64,000 nucleotides of DNA from Sphingomonadales bacterium. Its GTDB lineage: Bacteria > Pseudomonadota > Alphaproteobacteria > Sphingomonadales > Sphingomonadaceae. The translations under genes were made by a program, and so were the position numbers. The notes under the pieces are model-generated. The model saw only the letters and a program-made list of their open reading frames with translations, made no database searches and was not told where the DNA came from. Below, one piece after another: positions 52,274 to 61,024 of the stretch (position 1 is the first letter of the stretch; each line of letters begins with the position of its first letter). The stretch spans positions 1 to 64,000 of the forward strand of contig JAFKLT010000036.1 of NCBI GenBank assembly GCA_017309275.1. Direction: 5' to 3'.

Positions 52274-52708
52274 GGCTTTGTGACTCCACGATGGCAATAG
52301 TGTTGCAGCGCGGTAAGTGACGGAATTACCGCGATTCGCTGACGTCACAAATGATGTCACAAATAAGCTATTGAAAATATTGATAAAAAACACGTCTGGA
52401 CGCGTTTCCGGCACCCCCGACGAGTCAAGATTTTTATTTCAGTATTTTTACACCCCTCAGTCTTGATCGACTCGGTTCCCCCTGCCTAGACAAGGGGGTC
52501 GTCGGCCTTCGCCGGTGGCCGCCACATCGACATGATTCGCTCTCTTTCGGACCGTCTGTCCGGGAAAGGATGCTTGCGCCTTCGCGCAGGCTGGATGGGT
52601 CGGCGTGTGGAACGGCCGCGCGTTGGTGCCGACGCCGGGGGAATTCAGGGGGCGATACGGGTGATACAAAGCGGGGATCGGAATGGCTTGGACGCAGGGA
52701 GCAGGGTT
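52274..52708 (+). other. structured, partly AT-rich dnaA upstream region
   Basis: 435 bp without a gene. It holds an 8-bp perfect inverted repeat (52309-52316 with 52326-52333) and two tandem 12-bp repeats differing at one base (52341-52352, 52353-52364; the first contains the palindrome TGACGTCA). The AT-rich stretch at about 52360-52450 stands out from the GC-rich surroundings. A larger interrupted inverted repeat pairs 52421-52430 with 52461-52474, and a 6-bp hairpin pairs 52478-52483 with 52493-52498. I see no canonical DnaA box here. It is probably the dnaA control region; part of a replication origin is possible but not shown. Confidence 0.6.
52463..52492 (+). promoter_or_regulatory. 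possible dnaA promoter
   Basis: TTGATC (52463-52468), an 18-bp spacer, then TAGACA (52487-52492). It overlaps the right arm of the interrupted inverted repeat. The leader would be about 210 nt. Confidence 0.35.
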
Positions 52709-54070
52709 GTGAGCAGCGATGCCATCACGCTCTGGCCGCGCGTCGCCGAAGGGCTGCGCCGCGATCTGGGCGCGCGCACCTTCGACCATTGGCTGAAGCC
52801 CGTCCGCTTTGCCGATTACTGCGCGCTGTCGGGCGTCGTCACGCTTGAAACGGCAAGCCGCTTTTCGGCCAACTGGATCAACGAGCGCTTCGGCGAGCGA
52901 CTCGAGCTCGCATGGCGCCAGCATCTGCCCGACGTGCGCAGCGTGACCGTGCGCGGCGGCGTAGCCGCGACCGATCGCGCCACGGCGCTGTCGGCGCAGC
53001 CGCTCCCCGCGTTCGAGGCGCCACGGCCGGTCGCCGCGAATCCCGCGCTGCTCGGTTTCGACCCGCGCCTGTCGTTCGACCGCTTCGTCGTCGCGCGCTC
53101 GAACATCCTTGCCGCCAATGCCGCGCGCCGCATGGCGATGGTTGAGGCGCCGCAGTTCAACCCGCTCTATCTCTGCTCGGGCACCGGCCAGGGCAAGACG
53201 CACCTCCTCCAGGCGATCGCGCAGGATTATGCGGCGTCGCATCCGACCGCGAACATCATCCTGATGTCGGCGGAAAAATTCATGCTCGAATTCGTCGGCG
53301 CGATGCGCGGCGGCGACATGATGGCGTTCAAGGCGCGGCTGCGTGCCGCCGACCTGTTGCTGCTCGACGACCTGCAGTTCGTGATCGGCAAGAATTCGAC
53401 GCAGGAAGAGCTGCTCCACACGATCGACGACCTGATGACCGCGGGCAAGCGCCTGGTCGTTACCGCCGACCGTCCGCCGGCGATGCTCGACGGGGTCGAG
53501 GCACGGCTGCTCTCGCGCCTGTCGGGCGGCCTGGTCGCCGATATCGAGGCGCCCGAGGACGATCTGCGCGAGCGTATCATTCGCCAGCGGCTCGCCGCGA
53601 TGCCGATGGTCGACGTGCCCGACAATGTCGTCGCCTATCTGGTCAAGCATTTCACGCGCAACATCCGCGAGCTCGAGGGTGCGCTGAACAAGCTGCTCGC
53701 CTATGCGGCGCTGACCGGCACGACCGTCGACCTGACGCTGGCCGAAGACCGGCTGGCCGAGAATGTCCGCAGCGCGCGGCCGCGGATCACGATCGACGAG
53801 ATCCAGCGCGCGGTCTGCGCCCATTATCGGCTCGACAAGTCCGAGATGGCGTCGAAGCGCCGGGTTCGCGCAGTCGCGCGCCCGCGCCAGGTCGCCATGT
53901 ATCTGGCGAAGGAACTGACGCCGCGCTCCTATCCCGAAATCGGTCGCCGCTTCGGCGGTCGCGACCATTCGACGGTGATTCACGCGGTGCGGACGGTCGA
54001 GGCGCTGCGCGTGGCCGACAGCGAACTGGATGCCGAGATCGCGGCGATCCGTCGCAGTCTCAACAGCTGA
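52709..54070 (+). CDS. dnaA: chromosomal replication initiator protein DnaA
   Basis: AAA+ initiator of 453 residues. Domain I begins 'ITLWPRVAEGLRRDLG'. Walker A is 'CSGTGQGKTHLLQA', Walker B is 'LLLLDDLQFVIGK' and the sensor region is 'VVTADRPPAMLDGVEARL'. The C-terminal DNA-binding domain has 'ARPRQVAMYLAKELT', 'SYPEIGRRFGGRDHSTV' and 'IHAVRTVEAL'. Domain II is short (about 30 residues, Ala/Pro-rich). The start is GTG 52709, giving 'MSSDAITLWP', with AGGGAG about 8 nt upstream. A longer open frame back to 52532 runs into the leader and is rejected. Confidence 0.97.
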   Translation: MSSDAITLWPRVAEGLRRDLGARTFDHWLKPVRFADYCALSGVVTLETASRFSANWINERFGERLELAWRQHLPDVRSVTVRGGVAATDRATALSAQPLPAFEAPRPVAANPALLGFDPRLSFDRFVVARSNILAANAARRMAMVEAPQFNPLYLCSGTGQGKTHLLQAIAQDYAASHPTANIILMSAEKFMLEFVGAMRGGDMMAFKARLRAADLLLLDDLQFVIGKNSTQEELLHTIDDLMTAGKRLVVTADRPPAMLDGVEARLLSRLSGGLVADIEAPEDDLRERIIRQRLAAMPMVDVPDNVVAYLVKHFTRNIRELEGALNKLLAYAALTGTTVDLTLAEDRLAENVRSARPRITIDEIQRAVCAHYRLDKSEMASKRRVRAVARPRQVAMYLAKELTPRSYPEIGRRFGGRDHSTVIHAVRTVEALRVADSELDAEIAAIRRSLNS

Positions 54071-54111
54071 TCCACAGGCTTATCGCGATATCATCCCCAG
54101 GGTTGTCCACA
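54068..54111 (+). other. cluster of DnaA-box-like 9-mers just after dnaA
   Basis: TGATCCACA (54068-54076) and TTGTCCACA (54103-54111) each differ from TTATCCACA at one base, and TCATCCCCA (54091-54099) differs at two. All face the same way. The first includes the dnaA stop codon. Binding by DnaA is inferred from similarity only. Confidence 0.4.
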
Positions 54112-54136
54112 GCGGGCATCAGGGGCGATCGATATG

Positions 54137-54175
54137 AAAAAGGCCCGCCTTCCGTGCGGGAAGGCGGGCCTTTTT
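54137..54175. terminator. bidirectional intrinsic terminator between dnaA and the DUF4136 gene
   Basis: Perfect 15-bp arms 54137-54151 and 54161-54175 around a 9-nt loop; A5 on one side and T5 on the other give T-runs for both strands. It serves the convergent dnaA and lipoprotein genes. Confidence 0.93.
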
Positions 54176-54194
54176 CTATGCCTGGCGGTGGGGA

Positions 54195-54884
54195 TCAGCC
54201 CTTTTCGGGCGGCGCCACGGTGATTCGCACGCGTTCACCCGAATTTCCGGGGAAGCCGGTGAACATCGCCTCGATCAGGTTCGGGACGAGCGTCTGCAGG
54301 TTGCTGTCGCGCGATTGCGCCTCGGCATGGCCTTCGAACAGGCGCGAGCCGTCGGCCGCCCGGTCGATCTGCAGGTTCAGCCCGCTGGTGTAGACGGTGT
54401 AGCTGCTTACGTCGTTATAGCCGCCCCAGCCGGGACCGAAACCGCCCCACAGGAAGGGGTCGCGATAGCCATAGACATAGCGGCGACCGCTGGGACCGCG
54501 CACGATGACCGGGCGATAATAGGAGGGGCCCCAGCCGCCGTACCACGGATCGCCGAAACCGGGGTTCGACACGACCTTCTCCCGGCCCTTGTCGACGCCA
54601 TAGTCCATCCGGACGACCAGGTCGGGGCGCTCGCCGTTCGCTGCTGGGCGATAGCCGTAACGCGTCAGTTCGCCGGCGACGATATTGGCATATTGGCCGA
54701 ATTCGATGCCGCCCTGCAGCGCGGGATTGCCCGCCTCGATCGCGAAGCTCTGGCCCTGCGGCGCGGGAAGCTGCGTCTGGAAGCGCGCGACATCGGCCTT
54801 GAAGGGGGTTGCGCAGCCGGCGAGCGTCAACGCGGCGCCGGCCATGGCCGCCAAGCCCAGCTGTTTGAAGGAGATCTTGCTCAT
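54195..54884 (-). CDS. DUF4136 domain lipoprotein
   Basis: Exported lipoprotein of 229 residues of unknown function. The signal peptide ends in lipobox LAGC ('AALTLAGCATPFKADVARF'). The DUF4136 pattern follows: 'QGQSFAIEAGNPALQGGIEF', 'ELTRYGYRPAANGERPDLVV', then a Gly/Tyr/Trp/Pro-rich middle ('FGDPWYGGWGPSYYRP', 'GGFGPGWGGY'), and 'YTSGLNLQIDRAADGSRLFEG'. ATG 54884 has GGAG 7 nt upstream; ATG 54890 is only 1 nt from it. It ends at the shared terminator. A candidate CtrA-like site lies upstream at 54951-54965. Confidence 0.85.
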   Translation of the reverse strand: MSKISFKQLGLAAMAGAALTLAGCATPFKADVARFQTQLPAPQGQSFAIEAGNPALQGGIEFGQYANIVAGELTRYGYRPAANGERPDLVVRMDYGVDKGREKVVSNPGFGDPWYGGWGPSYYRPVIVRGPSGRRYVYGYRDPFLWGGFGPGWGGYNDVSSYTVYTSGLNLQIDRAADGSRLFEGHAEAQSRDSNLQTLVPNLIEAMFTGFPGNSGERVRITVAPPEKG

Positions 54885-54950
54885 ATTCATGCTCCGTGAT
54901 TCGGACTGGCACGCACCGCGCGGCTTATAACATGACTACGCCGATACGAC

Positions 54951-54965
54951 TTAACCTTGGTTGAA
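54951..54965. promoter_or_regulatory. CtrA-like motif upstream of the DUF4136 gene
   Basis: TTAA, 7 bp, TGAA matches the CtrA consensus TTAA-N7-TTAA at seven of eight bases. It lies 67 bp before the lipoprotein start codon. One such motif can occur by chance. Confidence 0.25.
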
Positions 54966-55048
54966 CTCGTTTCGTCGCATCGCGGTTCCGCCCTCCCGAT
55001 ATGGGAAGGCGGATGCGATACGCAAGATTTGGATGGAAGGCCGAAGGT

Positions 55049-56047
55049 TTAGCGGCACAGCCCGAGCGCCGCATAAGCGGCGTCGAGGGTCGGCCTGGCG
55101 AGGGTCGCCGCACGCGCCGCGCCGGCCTCCAGCGCCGCGTCGATCGCCGCCGGATCGGCCTTTAGCTGGTTGAGGCGCGTCGCGATCGGGCGCAGCGTTT
55201 CGACCAGCAACTCGCCGAGCGCGGGCTTGAACGCGCCAAAGCCCTGTCCGGCGAAGCGTGCCAGCACCTGATCGACGCTCTCGTCGGCCATCGCGGCATA
55301 GATCGCGACCAGATTCTTCGCCTCGGGCCGTGCATCGAGCCCCGCCGCCTCCGACGGCAGCGGTTCGGGATCGGTCTTGGCCTTGCGAATCTTGGCCATG
55401 ATCGTGTCGGGATCGTCGACCAGGTTGATCCGGCTCATGTCGCTCGGGTCCGATTTCGACATTTTCGCGGTGCCGTCGCGCAGGCTCATGATTCGCGCCG
55501 CGGTCGGCGGAATCGTGGGGTCGGGCAGGGTGAAGGTCTCGGTCCCCGTGTCGAGGTTGAACTTGGTCGCGATGTCGCGCGCCAGTTCGAGATGCTGTTT
55601 CTGGTCGTCGCCGACCGGAACATGCGTCGTCTGATAGAGCAGCACGTCGGCGGCCTGCAGCACCGGATAGGCATAGAGGCCGACGCTGGCGCCCTCGCGG
55701 TTCTTGCCCGACTTTTCCTTGAACTGCGTCATCCGGTTCAACCAGCCGATCCGCGCGGTGCAGAAAAGCAGCCACGCCAGCTCGGCATGCGCGGGAACGC
55801 GCGCCTGGTTGAACAGGATCGCCTTTTCCGGATCGATGCCCGCCGCCATCAGCGCCGCCGCCATCTCGCGCGTGTTCGCGGTCAGCTCGGCGGGGTCGTT
55901 GTGGACGGTGATCGCGTGGAGGTCGGCAAGGAAATAGAGTTTCTCGCCCGGCATGTCGTCCTGCATGCGCACCCAGTTGCGGATCGCGCCCAGATAATTG
56001 CCGAGGTGCAAATTTCCGGTGGGCTGGATGCCCGATAGCGTCCGCAT
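55049..56047 (-). CDS. trpS: tryptophanyl-tRNA synthetase
   Basis: Class I aminoacyl-tRNA synthetase of 332 residues. The HIGH-equivalent is in '[18 protein letters not shown]', and KMSKS is intact in '[11 protein letters not shown]'. '[19 protein letters not shown]' and '[21 protein letters not shown]' split as '[11 protein letters not shown]' and '[17 protein letters not shown]' are standard. AGGAG lies 6 nt before ATG 56047 and overlaps the murJ stop region, so translation is coupled to murJ, a common sphingomonad order. Confidence 0.98.
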   Translation of the reverse strand: MRTLSGIQPTGNLHLGNYLGAIRNWVRMQDDMPGEKLYFLADLHAITVHNDPAELTANTREMAAALMAAGIDPEKAILFNQARVPAHAELAWLLFCTARIGWLNRMTQFKEKSGKNREGASVGLYAYPVLQAADVLLYQTTHVPVGDDQKQHLELARDIATKFNLDTGTETFTLPDPTIPPTAARIMSLRDGTAKMSKSDPSDMSRINLVDDPDTIMAKIRKAKTDPEPLPSEAAGLDARPEAKNLVAIYAAMADESVDQVLARFAGQGFGAFKPALGELLVETLRPIATRLNQLKADPAAIDAALEAGAARAATLARPTLDAAYAALGLCR

Positions 56048-56050
56048 GTC

Positions 56051-57643
56051 TTACTCCTGAATTTCGGCAGGTTTGCCGCGCCGCCGCGTGAGCATGGCGA
56101 GCAGATCCTTGTCAAGCGCGCCGACGAGGAAGGCGGTGATGAAGAAGACCGCACCGCCGCTCGCGCACAGCAGCGCCAGCGACCATATCCGTTCGAACGC
56201 GCTGCCGCCGTAAAAAGGCTCCATCAGCGGCATCATGTACCACAGCAGCGCCGCCATCGCCGCCACCGCGACGAGCTGGCGAGCGATCTTGCCGGCGAGC
56301 CTTGCGGTGAAATGGAACCAGCCGCGGCGGTGAAGGACGGCGTAGAGCAGCAGGCAGTTGATCGAGGCCGACACCGCCGTCGCGCCGGCGAGGCCGACGA
56401 TGCCATAGCGTTCGACGACATAGAGGTTGATCGCGATGTTGACGGTCAGCGACGCGAGGGCGGTCCACACCGGCGTCTTGGTATCCTCGCGCGCGAAGAA
56501 GCCGGGGTTCAGGATCTTGACGATGACATAGGCCGGCAGGCCGCAGATCAGCGCGACGACGATCTGCGCCATCAGCAACCCGTCGACCTCGGTAAATTTG
56601 CCGCCCACGAAAAAGGCGGTGACGAAGGCCGGCGCGCAGATCGCGAGCGCGGCGGCCGCGGGAAGCGTGAGCAGCGTCGCGATTTCGAAGGCGTTCGCCT
56701 GCAACCGCTGCGCTTCGGCGGCGTCGCCGCTGTGGATATGGCGCGAGAGCATCGGCAGGATTGCGGTACCGAGCGCGATGCCGACGATGCCGAGCGGGAG
56801 CTGGTTCAGCCGATCGGCGAGCTTGAGCAGGGTCAACGAGCCCTGCGGCAGCGAGGTTGCGAAGAAGGTGTCGACGAACTGGCTGATCTGATAGATTCCG
56901 GCGCCGAAGGTCGCGGGCAGGATCAGCATCCCCAGCCGCTTCACCTCGGGCGTGAAGCGCGGCAGCCGCCAGCGGAGTTTCAATCCGGCGCGGCGTATCG
57001 CCCACCACATATAGGCAAGCTGGACGACGCCCGCGATGCTGACCGCGACCGCAAGCGATTCGGCGACGATGCGGTCGTCGCCGCGCGGGCCGCGCAGCCA
57101 CCAGCCGGTCAGGATTCCGCCGATCAGCACGATGTTCAGCAGCACCGGCGCGAAGGCTCCCGGCCCGAAGCGCGAGCGTGCGTTGAGCAGGCCCGACAGC
57201 ATCGCGACGAGGCTGACGAGCGCCAGATAGGGAAAGGTGACGCGGCTGAGGAAGACGGCGAAGTCGAACTTGCCCGGTACTTCCTGGAAATCGCGCGCGA
57301 GAATCCAGACGATGCCGGGCATCGCGATCATCATGATGCCCGAGAAGGCGAGCAGGACCCAGAGGAAGACCGACAGCACGTCGTCGGCGAATTTCGCCGC
57401 GGCCTCCTCACCCCCGTCGCCGTGCAGCGCGCGGCTGTACATGGGGACGAAGGCGACCGAGAAGGCGCCCTCCGCGAAGAGGCGGCGAAAGGTGTTGGGC
57501 AGGGTGAAGGCGAGCTGGAAGGCGTCGGCGGCAAGCCCCGCGCCGAGGACGCGGGCGAGCAGCATGTCGCGCGCGAAGCCGAAAACGCGGCTGACCATCG
57601 TCAGGCCGCCGATCGTCCCCACGCTTTTGACGAGGCTGCTCAA
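56051..57643 (-). CDS. murJ: lipid II flippase MurJ
   Basis: Polytopic inner-membrane protein of 530 residues with about 14 hydrophobic helices. The N-terminus 'SVGTIGGLTMVSRVFGFARD' and 'PNTFRRLFAEGAFSVAFVP' are the MviN/MurJ hallmarks, with the Arg and acidic residues of the transport cavity. 'TPVWTALASLTVNIAINL' is also conserved. The start is TTG 57643 with a G-run close by; ATG 57598 would remove conserved residues. It flips lipid II outward for use by PBP1A, also encoded here. Order: secB, murJ, trpS. Confidence 0.95.
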   Translation of the reverse strand: MSSLVKSVGTIGGLTMVSRVFGFARDMLLARVLGAGLAADAFQLAFTLPNTFRRLFAEGAFSVAFVPMYSRALHGDGGEEAAAKFADDVLSVFLWVLLAFSGIMMIAMPGIVWILARDFQEVPGKFDFAVFLSRVTFPYLALVSLVAMLSGLLNARSRFGPGAFAPVLLNIVLIGGILTGWWLRGPRGDDRIVAESLAVAVSIAGVVQLAYMWWAIRRAGLKLRWRLPRFTPEVKRLGMLILPATFGAGIYQISQFVDTFFATSLPQGSLTLLKLADRLNQLPLGIVGIALGTAILPMLSRHIHSGDAAEAQRLQANAFEIATLLTLPAAAALAICAPAFVTAFFVGGKFTEVDGLLMAQIVVALICGLPAYVIVKILNPGFFAREDTKTPVWTALASLTVNIAINLYVVERYGIVGLAGATAVSASINCLLLYAVLHRRGWFHFTARLAGKIARQLVAVAAMAALLWYMMPLMEPFYGGSAFERIWSLALLCASGGAVFFITAFLVGALDKDLLAMLTRRRGKPAEIQE

Positions 57644-57670
57644 TCCCCCTGCCTGCGCCCCGTGGGGCGC

Positions 57671-58183
57671 TTACGCCTGGCCGACGGTGACTTCGCCGGC
57701 CTGTTCGGCCTGCATTGCCTGCGCCTGCTGCATGAAGAGGCCGTGGAAATCGATCGGCTCGAGCAGCAGCGGCGGGAAGCCGCCATCGCGCACGACGTCG
57801 GCGACGACGCGGCGGGCGAAGGGGAAGAGGATGCGCGGCGCTTCGGCCAGGAAGAAGGGCTGAAGCTGGTCGTCGGGAACGTTGCGGACGCCGAAGAGGC
57901 CGGCATATTTCAGGTCGACGATGAAGCCCGTGCCCTCGTCCGACTTCGACGAAATGTCGATCTTCAGCGACACTTCATACAGATTCTCGCCGACATTGTC
58001 GGCCGCGATGTTGAACTGAACGTCGATCTGCGGCGCGGTCTGCCACTGGTAGACGGCGGGCGCGTTCGGGTTTTCGAACGACAGATCCTTCACATATTGC
58101 GAGATCAGACCGATCGCGGGGCCGGTGTCTTCGCCGTTCGGCAGGGCGGCGGGGTTGAGGTCGGTGCTGGTCTCGTCGGCCAT
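57671..58183 (-). CDS. secB: protein-export chaperone SecB
   Basis: Cytoplasmic tetrameric chaperone for post-translational export, 170 residues. It shows 'IGLISQYVKDLSFENPNAP' (the family signature), 'QIDVQFNIAADNVGENLYEV', 'GLFGVRNVPDDQLQPFFLAE' split as 'GLFGVRNVPDDQ' and 'APRILFPFARRVVADVVRDG', and 'GGFPPLLLEPIDF'. ATG 58183 gives the family N-terminus; the Shine-Dalgarno is weak. It is divergent from the Tim44-like gene, and 27 bp precede the murJ start. Confidence 0.97.
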   Translation of the reverse strand: MADETSTDLNPAALPNGEDTGPAIGLISQYVKDLSFENPNAPAVYQWQTAPQIDVQFNIAADNVGENLYEVSLKIDISSKSDEGTGFIVDLKYAGLFGVRNVPDDQLQPFFLAEAPRILFPFARRVVADVVRDGGFPPLLLEPIDFHGLFMQQAQAMQAEQAGEVTVGQA

Positions 58184-58346
58184 GATGTCGTTGCTTTCGT
58201 TCAAATCGGATGGGATGGTTCCGCCGTACGGCGGAGCGTTGCCGGGGCGCTTAGCAGCGGCGAACGGCCAGCACAATGGCCGGTGCCGCCGTAACGGTAC
58301 CGGGCGGGGAATCGTTGACCTGCCGCCGTCCTGCGGTCATGGTGAT

Positions 58347-58375
58347 TTGAAAGATGACCGCGTATACCCTATGTT
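58347..58375 (+). promoter_or_regulatory. promoter of the Tim44-like / mltA / smr genes
   Basis: TTGAAA (58347-58352), a 17-bp spacer, TATGTT (58370-58375); a leader of about 35 nt reaches the GTG start at 58417. Confidence 0.55.
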
Positions 58376-58416
58376 AGGGGCAACGCTTCATCATTGCCCG
58401 CAATGGATATCTGCCT

Positions 58417-59097
58417 GTGACCGCTTTTTCGATCGTCCTGCTCGCCATGATTGCCGCCTTCCTCGGCATGCGGCTCTATTCCGTGCTCGGCAAGCGGACC
58501 GGGCATGAACAAGAGCCCGTTCTGCCGCGCCGCGACGATCGGTCTGCATCGCAGGCTTCGCCTTCGCCGCTGCGCATCGACGATGCCGAGGCGACCGGCG
58601 CGACGCAGGCTGCCGCGCCTGGCAGCACTGGCCTGGTATATGAGCCTGCTGCCGAAGCCGGGCTTCGTCAGCTTCTCGCAACCGACCGTCAGTTCGATGC
58701 CGGCCGCTTCATGGAGGGCGCCGAGGCGGCCTATCGCATGATATTGGAGGCCTTTTGGTCGGGCGATCGCGACACGCTTCGCGATCTTTGCGACGACGAC
58801 AGCTACGAAGCGTTCGTCGAAGCGATCAAGGCACGCGAAGCGCGCGGCGAAAAGCTGGAAAACCGCCTGGTCGGAATCGATTCGGCCAAGATCACCGCGG
58901 TCGAACTCAGCCGCAGCGAAGTTCGCATTACCGTGCGGTACCAAGCCGACATCAGCGCGATCACCCGCGATGCCGAAGGCAAGCTGGTCTCCGGTTCGAT
59001 GAGCGACGCCGCGCAGACCGACGACATGTGGACCTTCCGCCGCCAGATCGGCAGCAACGATCCCAACTGGTTGCTCGACGAAGTCGAAGCCGCCTGA
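58417..59097 (+). CDS. Tim44/TimA-like domain protein
   Basis: Protein of 226 residues with one N-terminal membrane helix (FSIVLLAMIAAFLGMRLY, residues 4-21), a charged linker (about 22-80) and a C-terminal Tim44-like domain: 'FMEGAEAAYRMILEAFWSGD', 'LRDLCDDDSYEAFVEAI' and 'VRYQADISAITRDAEGKLV', ending 'DDMWTFRRQIGSNDPNWLLDEV' in parts ('MWTFRRQIGSNDPNWLL'). In alphaproteobacteria this family is proposed as an ancestral relative of mitochondrial Tim44; its bacterial role is not settled. Start is GTG 58417, just before the membrane helix. It is followed by mltA at 4 nt and sits beside secB, an export gene. Confidence 0.9.
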   Translation: MTAFSIVLLAMIAAFLGMRLYSVLGKRTGHEQEPVLPRRDDRSASQASPSPLRIDDAEATGATQAAAPGSTGLVYEPAAEAGLRQLLATDRQFDAGRFMEGAEAAYRMILEAFWSGDRDTLRDLCDDDSYEAFVEAIKAREARGEKLENRLVGIDSAKITAVELSRSEVRITVRYQADISAITRDAEGKLVSGSMSDAAQTDDMWTFRRQIGSNDPNWLLDEVEAA

Positions 59098-59101
59098 TCC
59101 C

Positions 59102-60442
59102 ATGCAGGGGGGCGTGACGCACCGGGCGCCACCGGCGCGCGCTTTCGGATTCCTGCTTCTTGCCGCGCTGCCGTTGTTGTCGGCTTGCTCGTCGGTCATC
59201 CCGGAGGCCGGAGGGCCGCGCCCCGCGACGCCGCCGCCGGTCACTCAGGCTCCCCCGGCTCCGGACGGCACGACGCGGCCCTATACGCCGCGCCCGTCCG
59301 AAACGGGGTCGGTTGCCGCCAAGCCGATTCCCGCAACGCCCAACCCGCCGCTACCGGCGCCGGTGCCGCCCGTCACCGCGACCACGGCGGTCGAGGCAGG
59401 CGTCGTTGCCGGACCCGAATATAATGAACTGGGCGTCCCCGCCGAACAGGCGACCGCAGCGCTCAAGGCCTTTCGCATAAGCTGTCCGTCGCTGCTGCGA
59501 CGCGCCGATACGAGCGGGCTGACGCAGAATGCCGAATGGACCGAAAGCTGCAATGCGGCGAAGGACTGGGCAGACCGCGATGCGACCAATTTCTTCAGCC
59601 GCTATTTCGGAACGGTGCAGATCGGCACCGGCGCGGCCTTCGTTACTGGCTATTACGAGCCCGAAATCGCGGGATCGCGCACGGCGCGGCCGGGGTATGA
59701 CGTGCCCATCTATCGCCGCCCGGCGGACCTGGTCGACGTCGATCTGGGCCAGTTCTCCGACGATCTGAAGGGCAGGAAAGTCCGCGGGCGCGTCGATGGC
59801 AGCAATCTTGTCCGCTATTATGATCGTGCAGCGATCGAACGCGGGGCGCTCGCGAACCGCGGGCTGGAGATCGCCTGGGCGGCCGATGCCGCGGAATTCT
59901 TTTTCCTTCAGGTCCAGGGCTCGGGCCGCCTTCGCCTGCCCGACGGCGGGGTCATGCGGATCGGCTACGACACGCAGAACGGCCGCGACTATGTCGGTAT
60001 CGGCAAGCTGCTGCTCGATCGTGGCGAGCTGAAACCCGGGCAAGCGTCGATGCAGGGCATTCTTGACTATCTGCGCGCCGACCCCGTGCGCGGCGCGGCG
60101 GTGATGAACGAGAACCCGAGCTGGGTCTTTTTCCGTGAGCTTACCGGAGCGGGACCGCTCGGCGCGCTGGGCGTGCCGGTGACCGGCCGGTCGAGCGTCG
60201 CCGCCGATCCCAAATATTTTCCGCTTGGCGCTCCGGTCTTTCTGTCGCTCGATCGGGCCGAGCCCAATGGCCTGTGGATTGCGCAGGACACTGGCGGTGC
60301 GATCAAGGGTGCGAACCGCTTCGACAGCTTCTGGGGGGCGGGCGATCAGGCGCGTGCGATTGCGGGCGGTATGTCGGGGCGTGGATCGGCGCTGCTGCTG
60401 CTGCCGCGCGCGAGCGTCGCGCGGCTCGCGCCGCGCCGCTGA
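59102..60442 (+). CDS. mltA: membrane-bound lytic murein transglycosylase A
   Basis: Outer-membrane-anchored lytic transglycosylase, 446 residues. The signal ends in lipobox LSAC (Cys29), then a long Pro/Ala/Thr-rich linker (about 35-100). The MltA domain has 'FVTGYYEPEIAGSR', 'DVPIYRRPADLVDVDLG', 'AEFFFLQVQGSGRLRLPDG' in parts ('FFFLQVQGSGRLRL'), 'VFFRELTGAGPLGALGVPV' and the 3D domain 'LWIAQDTGGAIKGANRFDSF' (catalytic Asp region 'DTGGAIKG'). The start has a weak ribosome site; GTG 59114 is possible. It is cotranscribed with the Smr-domain gene 6 nt later. Confidence 0.94.
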   Translation: MQGGVTHRAPPARAFGFLLLAALPLLSACSSVIPEAGGPRPATPPPVTQAPPAPDGTTRPYTPRPSETGSVAAKPIPATPNPPLPAPVPPVTATTAVEAGVVAGPEYNELGVPAEQATAALKAFRISCPSLLRRADTSGLTQNAEWTESCNAAKDWADRDATNFFSRYFGTVQIGTGAAFVTGYYEPEIAGSRTARPGYDVPIYRRPADLVDVDLGQFSDDLKGRKVRGRVDGSNLVRYYDRAAIERGALANRGLEIAWAADAAEFFFLQVQGSGRLRLPDGGVMRIGYDTQNGRDYVGIGKLLLDRGELKPGQASMQGILDYLRADPVRGAAVMNENPSWVFFRELTGAGPLGALGVPVTGRSSVAADPKYFPLGAPVFLSLDRAEPNGLWIAQDTGGAIKGANRFDSFWGAGDQARAIAGGMSGRGSALLLLPRASVARLAPRR

Positions 60443-60448
60443 CGTCCG

Positions 60449-61024
60449 ATGGGACGACGGCTCGATCCCAACGAAACGGCGCTGTGGAAAAAGGTCGCGG
60501 CGACCGTCCAGCCGCTGGCGAAGCGGCCCGCACCGCTGGAGCCCAAGGCACCCCCGACGATCAGGCCGCCCAAGCCCGTCGTACATGGTACGGCTGCCCC
60601 CGCCGCCGCTCCGCGCCCGCCCGCCTCGCTGCCACCGCCGCGCCGTACCTGGGCCGGCTCGACGCTGGATGGTCATTGGGACCGGCGGCTGCGCAAGGGC
60701 CTGGTCCGGCCCGACATGAGCATCGATCTTCACGGCCATAGCCTCGCCTCGGCGCAGGCGTTGCTGGAGGATGCGATCGGCCGCGCGTTGATGCGGGGTG
60801 CGCGCGTGCTGCTGGTGGTTGCGGGCAGACTTCGCCCCGGCGCCGACCGCCTGCCGCTGATGCACGGCGATCCCCGCCCGCGCGGCGCGATTCGCGCGTC
60901 GCTTCCGGACTGGCTGTCCGTATCGTCGCATGCCGACCAGATCGTCGCGCTGCGCCCGGCGCACATCAGCCACGGCGGCGGCGGCGCGGTCTATGTCATC
61001 CTGCGGCGCGCCCGCGAGGATTAG
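60449..61024 (+). CDS. Smr/MutS2 domain protein
   Basis: Protein of 191 residues. The C-terminal Smr domain (about 85-188) has the family motifs 'DMSIDLHGHSLASAQALL' (DLHG) and 'ARVLLVVAGRL', with 'PRGAIRASLPDWL' and the final 'HGGGGAVYVILRR' (G-x-G-x). The N-terminal half is basic and proline-rich, probably disordered. Smr domains nick or cleave nucleic acid; members linked to ribosome rescue exist. The last 4 bp overlap the convergent dapE stop. Confidence 0.88.
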   Translation: MGRRLDPNETALWKKVAATVQPLAKRPAPLEPKAPPTIRPPKPVVHGTAAPAAAPRPPASLPPPRRTWAGSTLDGHWDRRLRKGLVRPDMSIDLHGHSLASAQALLEDAIGRALMRGARVLLVVAGRLRPGADRLPLMHGDPRPRGAIRASLPDWLSVSSHADQIVALRPAHISHGGGGAVYVILRRARED

